Positions 24,701 through 36,100 of a stretch of 64,000 nt of DNA are shown here, piece by piece (positions within the stretch are counted from its first letter, which is position 1; each line of letters opens with the position of its first letter). Source of the stretch: Zerene cesonia (Eukaryota; Arthropoda; Insecta; Lepidoptera; Pieridae); contig NC_052122.1 in assembly GCF_012273895.1 (NCBI RefSeq), positions 6,944,001 to 7,008,000 on the forward strand, read 5' to 3'. A program made the position numbers and the translations under genes. Under the pieces are notes generated by a model. The model was not told the DNA's origin. It worked only from the letters and a program-made list of their open reading frames with translations, and did no database searches.

Positions 24701-27700
24701 AAAGTTTATTACAACAATGTAACACGAAATTGGACCAAAAACAACTTGCTTTACAAATAGAAGAAGTTGTAAGTAATTTACAATTGAACTGTTAGAAAAC
24801 GTAACCCAAGCACTTTTGTAGAAACAAGCATCGGCATATTTTAGGCGCACAGACACAAAATTTCTGTAAAAGCAACTCATGTATTAGTTACTGAGATGAA
24901 CGGTTGAATTTCTTTAAATTCTATCTAATTTGTATAACAAGACTCTTTAACCTTATTGTACAAATGTTATACTAAAATGATCACGACATATCGCATTTCC
25001 GTCAAATTTAAAAGTATTGTAGATAATTTTCTTCCTTAATGTATTAAACTTCGAGTGTTTCTTATTCTTATATCGTCTTATGTTAATGGCTCAGTAGTTT
25101 AGTGTAGTTGCAATATCTTTTATATCAACAATCATTGTTCGTAGTTATTACAATTTCTAATGTAATTAAAAGTTTCGTCTGCTTATTGTCGTGGTATGTT
25201 AACAAGCCTTCTCCTTTACTTCAATGCGTACAGTATACCTAGTTACAATACCATCTTGTTATGAACCGATTTAATTAATATTAGAACTAAAGTTGGAAAC
25301 ATTGTGTATAATATATTCCCAAAGCAGACATCGTAATAGTCAATGTTTGGGTAGCTATTGTGAAAATGAGGGTAGTTTCATAACATTGGTTTTAGGAGAA
25401 AATATACCATCAAATATCACGATCAGCGTCGGTATCTATGCAATGCGTTACGTCACGATGCAGTAAAATAAATAAGGACAGTCCTTCAGTGACGAGGAAA
25501 TCAGTTAAATTTGTATTATTGGAAACAAGACTTATAACCGAGAGCCTCTGCAAACTTATTTGTGATGTATTTAAATTTATGTTTACTATATTTTTTCTTA
25601 TTTTGTTGCTACTATCATTAATAATAATATGTATTAAGGGAATTGTAGTGTTGTCTTTTTTTATTTATAAAACGAGAATTTGAGAGATATAGATTAATAT
25701 TCAATCAAACGAATCTTTATTGCTGGTAAGCCAGTTGACAAATAACGTAATTTGTTTGCTGGATGGCGTAATTCGGCGTAATTAGGTACGTAATACGGAA
25801 ATTAATTAGATGTCAGGTATGATATTGGTAAATCATTGTTTGTTGTACACCCATTACATAGTAAAGAACTTCTTCTTAGATGCACCCCTTTTAACTTAAG
25901 AATTGTTATACCGGATTTAGTTGATTTTTGCTTTGTTGGATTTATCTCCACCTGGTTAAGAAAATAAATGTTAATAATTTGAAAAAATCCGCCCGGGCGG
26001 AACCAGAAAGGAGAGCTTATACAGTGAGGATGTATGAATGAGTGGTTTCTACTCGTTCGAGTTAAAATAGCTGATAGGATCTCAACAAAGAGCAGTACTG
26101 AGTTAGATTACAATCTGGAGTAGCATATAGGGTACATTTTATCTGCGAGTGAATGTAAGTCGACAGATATTTATTTGAAGTATTATTCATTAGGTGCAGT
26201 TACACGGATGGCCAGATATTGTGGTCTGGTTTCTGAATGAAGGCTCAAGAGTCGCCTATGCAAAATTATCCGTAGAAAACGTCATATATTCTGTAATCCC
26301 CGAGCAAAGGGGTAAATACTGCGGACGAATACAAACCTTACAGATGAAAGTAAGCATAAAACAGTACTAGTAATTATGATATAATAACTGATTTTTAGTA
26401 GTGGTAGCTCAGTGGTGAGAACCTCGGACTTCAAAATCGATAAGTCGGGGCTCGAGACCGGGAGAGCGTGCAGGAAATAAATTGATTTTTCAATTTATCT
26501 GCACATGTGGATAACATGACCACTGCTTAAAACGGTGAAAGAAAACATCGTGAGGAAACCGGCATGTCCAAGAATCAAAAGTTCGACGACATGTGACATC
26601 TGCCTACCCGCACAGGCCAGCGTGGTGGATTATGGCCTGGACCCTCATAGGAGGCCTGTGTCCCAACAGTGGGAACATATAAGGGCTGATGATGATGATG
26701 ATGATGAACTGTTTTTTTTTTATATTTCTGTCTATACGTAGAAGTTGTTTTGGATATGAAATTTGTTATGCTTCACAAAAGTAAGTAATGTAAAGAAATT
26801 AAATGTTTAATGCTTAAAAAAACTTTATTAGGTTCCCTCTAGGTATAAATAATATAAATTCTATGCAATAACAGTGATATAGTATTAATCTTTTAGTTGT
26901 TAATAGCATTAGGTGCAACTTTAAAATATCTGAAAAACATAAAGAATGGAATACTTAATTCGAAAGGCGTAATTTCGAATCCCGCCTTATAATAGTTTTT
27001 TTTTTAATCTTTATTTCTCTGACATACATTTGTATATATTATATTTGTAGCCCCTGAAATGTCCAAGTCACGTGAATTCCACCCACTGCTCTTGTATTGC
27101 TGGAAAGGTGGAAGTGATAATGTGGCTGGGATCGTACCGGCAGCGACCAGTCTTCGATACTTACATACCAGCGGGCTACAAAGTGAAGATTAAAGATTAT
27201 GATATGTGTTTGAAATCTTCAGCAATGGTAATATATAAATATTGCCCTCTGAAACGCGTTGTTCTCGTCAATTGTAATGCGATTCAATTCAGCTTAGAAG
27301 CAACAAGGAATAGGAGTGCCTTTTGAACGTTATTTGTAAATATTTAAAGTTTAAACGAATTAGTAGGTAAACCAAGCTATGAAATATCGTTTGTATTTAA
27401 ATGCAAGCAGGCTAAAATAAAACAAATCACTATTGAAATGCAAAAAGGATTTCTAAGTTCGTATAGTATTTTTCAAATTAAATAATTCTGAAGATGCGGG
27501 AAGAACTAGTCTCTAGTTCTAACTAGAGATTCATTTATATATACACAAAAGCGTTCGTAACGAATTGAACGATATAATTGAATCCTTTCAAAATCTGAGC
27601 GTTGTTATTGTTATTTGTTTAAGATGGTAGAATGTCGAGCTTTTGTTTATAAAGCTAAATTACTAAGCAGCGCTTTAGGAGCGAACCCGGCAAATACGTT

Positions 27701-30700
27701 TCTCCGTGTCAACATTTTAACCGCGGCCAAGGAAACCAGGGTAAAACATGAATGCATATTTCATTTTCTTTATTTTTGCTTGGATATTGATCCTATATTT
27801 CTATTAGACACGTGAAATGCCATTTATTTCTGATGTTATTGATCTTTTTATTGTTATTTACATAAAAAAGTGTAATTATTTTTATTACTTATATATTTTT
27901 AATTTTTCAATTCAGACTAAGAAAAATACTTTGACGCCGATGTGGAACCAAGTATTAAAAGTCCACAAGATGATTTTCATGTCACCAGAACGCCTAACAA
28001 GTTGTCCTCCAACAGCAACAATAGAAGTTAACAATGTTGATCCAGCGGTAATATAATCGTAGTCTGGTAAAACAAATTATAATGTTCCTTTCCGGGTAGT
28101 CAGGGTGAGCCATGTAGGGCCCTATGACTAAACGTGATATCAAATTCTATACTGATTAAAAACTGAGAATTTGCAAGAACATTTGCTAAAGTTGTCAATT
28201 CTTTCAGATGTTAGCTATTTTTAGAGGTAGAGATAAATAGGTCAGAAGTCAGTTTCAGAGGTATTTTATACTAAGTAACTGATACATGAATATTGTATTC
28301 ATAATATAAGAATAAGATTTCACTGTGCATGTGCCTTTCTGTCTGTCCGTCCGTCAGTTATCTTATTACGTTTTATCTTAAGAAACGAATTATCGTGATA
28401 GACTAAAAAATCGAGGTTAGCACGGTCATAAATTGAATGGGTGACTAATTTTTAGCCACTGCTTTTTAACTTATTTGTTCGTAACCCTTCTTGTCACCAG
28501 CCCGATTTGAACTTGACCGATAATAATTCCTAGATATGTTTTCACTCGCCAATACATCCTTTGTACAGTGGCTTAACAATAATTTGAATTAAACCATATC
28601 TTACAATTAAGGAGGAAGATTTTCTTCTAACAAAAAATCGAACTATGTTCTTTCTGAATCCGGTACTAAAAATTAAAATTTTGATTACTTTAAAGAATGA
28701 CACCAGTTCATGTACACTTTTAAAACAATAACAACATTTTTCTGCTTCAAACATATCCCTATATTCTAGTTAAAACTCCCAAAAACAAGTAACGACGTGC
28801 TTTAAACTCCACGGAGGTAAATAAAATTATCTTCCAGGGAAAAGTTGAAGTTGTTGGTCGCTTTGACATCCAGTGTATTGTTGACGATAGACAAGACTAC
28901 GAGTTTGCACCGAGGCTCCAATGGTGCGGGCTGCACAAAGGGATCGAATATGTAGGCCAAGTATTCATGTCCGTCCAGTTAGTGCAGGTAATATTTTCTG
29001 ATTCGATTTCTGAATTTATAATATGTATGAAGTCTGGATTTCAATGACAAACATCCCTCTTTATTTGATACTAGTAGCTTCGGCCGCGTGGTCAAAATAA
29101 ATTTTTAGAGTAACAAATTTTTTCTTCCATTCTATTCACTTGGGGGAAGAATTGAAAAATCCCTTTTGTTTACAAAATTTTAATAGTTGCCCTAGTTATC
29201 CAAGCGGTACGAAATTCAAGTCCGTTTTTCTATATATAGTTAATGAAAGTTAAACAAAGAAAGTTTGTTTATAAAACACCAGATATAATTTGCTAAACAT
29301 ACTAAAACTTATTGATGATGCTGTACAGAACATTTTATAACATGTTTTAGTGAAATAATTATAATTATGTAAGAAATTTATAAGCGCCCTCTAGTAATAC
29401 GCTGCTGAACTACAACGTTTACCGCGTCATGTGTATTGTTATCGTGTGATTATGTTTCCGCTTGCTTTTAATAGATGTCACTTTTGAAAACTTTAGATTC
29501 CTGAACGATTAATGAAGACTACAGCATATTCATCAATTGACGAATCCATAACAACTGGCGTTAAAGATTTGGATTTGACGGACAAAATTGAATCGATACC
29601 TTTAAATTTGATTCCTGTGTCTACATCATACAAGTATCAATTTTTTAGCATTTTTTTTTTTATCATTGATCTTTATAGGATTGGACCTCAGACTATTAAA
29701 ACTAGCGACTTAATGACGTGCATGGCTTATCATCAATTCACGATCTAAGACCGGACATACAAAGCGTTTAATCATAATGCACTTAAATCAGATACGCCTA
29801 CTAGCTATGCCTAATTCATTATTTAAACAAATTGCTGTAAATTTATACTGCAATGTACCTTACAGAGTCGACGTATATTGGTGGGGTCTTCGTGATGTGA
29901 ACATAACACGAAAACCGTGCGTCATCTTGGAAATAGATGACATGACTTTAAAATCGGACGTTATAGTAGATAAGAGAGCTAACTGTAACTTTCCAAATGG
30001 ACGAGTTTCGCAGACATTTGAGGCTCCGATGCATGAAGCGTACTCTCCTTTGTTGAAAATACGACTGTACGACAGCAGTACTTTCGGTCGAACTTTATAC
30101 CTTGGCACGAATGTTGTGAAGAATCTTAATAAATATATAGTGGACTGGCTTCCAAAGAACGAAAGGGACGCGTCCCTGCATAGGGCTTCTATCATGTCTT
30201 CTGATTTTGTACAAGGTAAGAGTTAAATGCGTATAGCCGTGCGCCATCTAGTTAAAATGTCATACAACTAGATTCTAAATGAAAACGTTAAATAGTAAAT
30301 TTGGGGGTTCAGTTACATAGCAAGAGATACATTGAAACAAGTTTGTTAAAATGCTTTGGAGTTTTGGATAAACATTCAATGCAATTATATGTGAAAAATC
30401 TTAAAGAAAGTAGTAACATTTAAAATTAATACAAAGTGTAAACAATTTGAAAGAAAATAATATTACCATACACCCACCTCAACCATATGAAAATTATTTT
30501 GTTCCAGTAAATCAAAGTTTAGTTCTAAAGAGGATAAGTCAGTTAAGAAATGACTCATGCCAGAATGATAATAAGCTGTTAAGCAGTGTTGATTGTATCA
30601 GCGATTGGCAAACACGTCACTCGGCGTGGAACTGCACTTGCTGCAGAGGAGAGCCCGATGAAGAAGAATATACATTGCTCCCATTGATGTCTAGCAATAA

Positions 30701-33090
30701 CAAAACATATTTGACTAAATCTTCATCTTCTGAGCAAAAGGATTGGTGGACTAGATATTTGTACTCACAGGAGGTACTTTTTGCAGATCGTTTTAAATTT
30801 TCCTTGAACGCTATCAACAAATTAAACAATAATCAAATCATTGCAGGATAGCGCAGGCGACGGTATAGAAAATGCTGAAAAACTGACCGTAAGAATATCG
30901 ATATTTATTTCTTGTTGTGTCGTATTGGGAGTATATAGTTGATTTGATATTTACAGATATACGATTCGGAATTGGAACTGCAACCGCAGTTTTCAAAGTT
31001 TAGGGACTGGTGTACGACGCTAAAGCTTTATAACGGCAAGAAGAGTGGAATTCGTGAGAAAGATGAGCAGATGTACTGTGGTCTTTTAAAAGCTGGCCTG
31101 GCCATCTACAGGTGGCCACCGCCTGATAATACTGATGCAGTTAGCCTGAGCGGAGTGGATTTAAAGAAGGGGTATTTTTTAGTTTATATAGATTACTGAT
31201 ATGCGTGACTTAAATACAAATTGGACACTCGTTTTTTTTATCTCTTATAGACATTGGTCGTCAGTTGCCGTTTGTGTGACAATTTCTAAGAAGGCTTCAC
31301 GTTTTCATTATTTTCTTTAAAAAAAGTTAGCAAATATTTAAAGCGAAATTCGAAAGTACATTATTATTTAATCGCATTTCGTTTCAGATATTTTGATGAT
31401 CATCCCAACAATGATCCAGCAAAGTTCTTGGTCAGGATATATATTGTAAGAGCGATGAATCTTAAAACAAAGGAGCTAACGGGAAAGTCGGATCCTTATA
31501 CAGTAGTCAGCTGTGGCAAGAAGCATTTCGGAGACCGCTCTAATTACATTCCGAATACGTTAAATCCTGTTTTTGGAAAGTATGTCTCTTGATGGATAGT
31601 TAGTTGTGTTTATAAATTTATATGTACCATACTTGTAAAGGTATATTTAGTTCCATATGACGAAGAATTGGTTGTATGGTGCAACCGTACACTTTAGGCT
31701 TTGTTGGGAATGTGTTATTACACAGAAAAAAACCCTCAATTATATGTATAATTCATATTCTCCTGTTTTTAGAGTAACTGATAAAACGTTGTGAAGAAAT
31801 AATTTATCTTTTAGAAATTTTTCATTTTTCTAATGTGTATGTTTAGTAACAATTATTATTTTCCGTCGTCCAAGAGAAAAATAAGGTTATTCTTATATAG
31901 GGCTTAAATTAATTTTACATTTGGTTAATTTTTCGGCGTATGTAACAGAGGCATCTATCTATCCGAGAAAATAGTTCAAAGTATACTCTTACTTCATGTA
32001 TTAAGAACTCTTGATTCTCGAAAAATCGCCCAGATGGCAGTTCAATATTGAATACGATTTTCATTATTTTGACATTAAATAAATAAAATTTTAAATCATT
32101 TATTGAACAGATTTTAAATCAAATAAAATATTATTTTACATTATTATACTGGAGTATTTTTAAATACGTACTTTCGATATTGTAAGTAAAAAATGCCATT
32201 TAAAAAAAATTCTCAAAGTTTATTACATTTTTCTTATAATAATATGGATTCCTACAATAAAAGTTGCACACTGTATGCAGTTTTATCCAATATCAATCAT
32301 AGGATAATTTATATCTCGATTGCGATAAAAAATATGATTACCCGGGCAGAGTCGGGGCGAACATTTAGTTATTAATAATCTAAATCTAAATAATTCATGA
32401 GAACACGGTTTTTTATAGGTAAAGTTACTATAGACGAAGAAAATACGTAAAGTAGTCCATATTTTAATTGCACGAATTTTGGCGGTTTTTGTCTTTTACA
32501 AAACGTGATTGCAGTTTTGTTAGTTTGGGACTAGATGGCGGCGATGAGCGACATGTTGAAGAATATTTAATAGCTGTTTGCTGGGAATGAGATCTTTCAC
32601 ATCTACAATATCTAGACACAAAAAGCGTACCTAGAAAGACAAACAGACAGACACCCCTTCGCATTCATAACATTATTATCATGAGAAGTAATATATATAT
32701 TGGTGTTTTTTTTTTTTTATCCCAAAATCCTTTCAGAATGTATGAGTTGCGATGTAACTTACCAGAAGATTATCTGGTCACCGTCTCATTGTATGACTAT
32801 GAAGCGATTCCTCCAGATGAACTGATCGGCTTCACAACAATAGATCTGGAAGATAGAATCTACTCACGCCACAGGGCTCGTGTCGGTTTAGCAAGTAAAT
32901 TCAGATTGTAAGTGTAATTATAGTTGTGACTATTTATATATATATTTATCACTACATAGCATAAAACAAAGTCGCTTTCTCTGTCCCTATGTTAGGGACA
33001 TAGGGACAGAGCTGTATGCTTAAATCTTTAAAGCTACGCAATAGATTTTGATGGTTTTTTTTTAATAGATAGAGTGATTCAAGAGGATGG

Positions 33091-33130
<40 letters not shown>

Positions 33131-36100
33131 CTATTAACTATATTATTTTCTTAATATTATATTTTTGGTACTCCGTCACGGTCATTGACGAATAAAGGTA
33201 TATTTATAAAACATATTACAGCGGTCGTTGCTTTCTTTAATACTAAACTTAATAGGTAATAAACTCTGGGGAAAAACAAGCAGTCCACTGATTAGATTAA
33301 AATGCCATTAGGTTTTCGCTTAATATTATAAATGCGAAAATTTGTAAGGATGTGCGTGTGTATGTTTGTTACACTTTATTACAAAAACTGCTGAACCGAT
33401 TGTAATGAAATTTGGTACGTAGACAACTGGACAACTGGAATAACATATAGGCAACTTTTTATCCCGATATTCTTACGGACTTACGCGGGTGAAACTGCGG
33501 TGCGAAGCTAGTAATTCATTATAATAGAAACACATAAGTGTTTTTCTTTTTTCTATATAAGGGCTCCCTTACAAAAAATAGCTCAAAGATATGTGTTATA
33601 TATTAAATGAAATAATTAATTTTCAAGGAGTGAACCATTTAAATGGCGCGATAGTGTTAAACCATCAAAGATTCTCGAAGAACTGTGCGTAAAGAATCAC
33701 ATTCCACCACCTGTGTTTCCTGATGCATCCACTGTATTGGTCAATGGAGTCAAATATGTCGATAATAGCCAGCAAGGTTTGAGGATATTGTTACAGTTAT
33801 ATCTCCGCTAATAATATAAAGAGGATTTTTTGTGTATTTTTATATGTTTGTCGATTTTACGTTTTCAAGCAAAATCCACTGCACCGATTTCAAAAATTCT
33901 TTCACGCTTAGAAGCTGCAACTCCACCGAGTGACATAGGCTTTATATGAGCCACGGGCGAAGCAGGGGCGAACTGCTAGTACTGCATAAATACCAACATG
34001 TATTTTCCTTGGAAGTTACTTCATAAAAGAAAATGAATAATGTAGAAAAGTGAAGTAATTTTTGACCACGCTATTTTTAACGTGGGAATCGACACGAATT
34101 GGGCCAACTCGTATCTAGTAAGTACAAGAGAAATACTGGCGTCATATGCGAATGCCCATGGAAATGCTACTGTATTTCGTGCGATGAGTAAGAGTTGGAT
34201 TTTGTTTTTTTATTCCTTTACTTCCGTCGTCAATCCATTCTTTAAATCTTATCCCTTACAATCGGGCAGTTGAGTGTAGATCGCTTACCATCGGGTGAGC
34301 CACCAGTTCGGCTGCCCGCTCTCTTCATGAATAACCTCTTTAACAGTTATATAATTAATAGGATAGCGTCTATTATGTCTTCGATTTATATGATACCAGT
34401 TTTCCGCCCTCGGAAATCGGTATGTTACTTTCGTATTTATAATATTATTAAGGATGCGTACATATACGTATTACTTATCATACAATACCTTTAAAATTAT
34501 TGTTTTTATGAAAATGCGTTAACACTTTTTGGTACTATTGTCATAGATAGAAGTTATGTATCATCTATAGAACAAAGAGAAAATCTATGTCTCAGCATTC
34601 TACATCAGTGGCACACTATACCAATATGCGGATATCATTTGGTGCCTGATCATGTTGAAACTAGAGTTTTGTATAAAGAAGACAAGCCTGGTGTGTGTCA
34701 GGTATTATATAATTCAGTAACTAAATCACAAAATTATTGTTAAATTATAATTACCTTATCATGTTTGTATTTTGAGAAATAAGCACTTGACCACAAAAAG
34801 AAAAAAGAGGTGGAAAACTTGTTTCTTGCCACTTGTAGAGGCCTCTTTTGCTACTTTAGAATATCTTTATGTCTTTCTTTATTTTATCCATCAATTCATA
34901 AGGAATATCAGAATATGGTAATAGAGAATAGAAATAAGGAATAGTATGGTTTTTTAAATTAAGGGCACACTGCATATGTGGGTCGATATATTTCCACTGG
35001 ACTGCGAAACCTCGATCCCGCCAGCAGTAGATATCACCCCTAGAAGCGTGGAGGAGTTTGAACTGAGACTCACTATTTTAACTCTGCGAGATGTTGATGT
35101 GTGCAACTGCCCAGACAATTTGGAGCTGTATTCAAAAGTGTAAGTTGAGTGTATCGAAGGTATTCTGCAATCTATGGTAATATCGAATCTAAATCTCCAA
35201 GTAGATTTCTTTATTGCTAACGCATTTTTTCGTACTACGCTTAAGTTTTATGTTAGCCACCGTCTGTAAGTGGCTGGGCACATAGCTTTAACAGCGTATA
35301 GTAATATGTTTTCGATCTGAAAAGAAACTTACCTATTCTCCAACATAGTAGTTGTACACGAAAGCAATTATGAAGGCTGGAATTCAACAAAATCTACAAA
35401 CAATTTTAAGGTGGATTGGCACGAGCGACATGGCACAGGATAGCGGTGTCTACCGCCCCTGTGGGAATAGTGTGTGGAAGCTGAATCGTCGAATGATTTT
35501 CACTTTAATTTACCAGCAAACGGAGAGAAAGGTTTTGTACTAATATTACTTTGACCTTTTCTTCTCAACTTTTGATAGCCACCGCACATATGACGACTTC
35601 CTTTATAATTAACTCGTTGCACGGGACAGCTCCGCTCTGTCCTTGCAGTCATGTCCACATACTTTGATGAAGTATGATGTTTTATGAGACATGTAGAGTA
35701 TATCACTGTTATGTAATAGATATAAATTGTAATAGAACTCGTCCAATATTAAATTGAACATTTTTATTCCAGCTCCTAAGAAAAGAGATGGGTCCATTTA
35801 CAGAATACGAAGAGTGCATGGCACCCATATTAGTTATACAGTTAATGAATAATCAAGATCCTATTGAAGATTGTATTGGTAGTAATAAATGAATTACATT
35901 TATAGTTTCACAATTTTCACAATTTCTGAATAACATATACTGTATAGTGTGTCTGTTTCTCATAATGAAATATAGTATATATATATATTGCGTTGTTTTG
36001 CCGTGAAAAGTTGCATTTTCCTTAGATAATTACAATCATTATCTGCATTATTAATCACTTCAAATTGTAGGTACCCTAGAGTTTAATTTAAATGAAATGC

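Noticed and set aside
29860..30829. Minus-strand open frames over the ferlin
   Set aside because: They mirror ferlin exons 29866-30215 and 30454-30773 and show no domain of their own.
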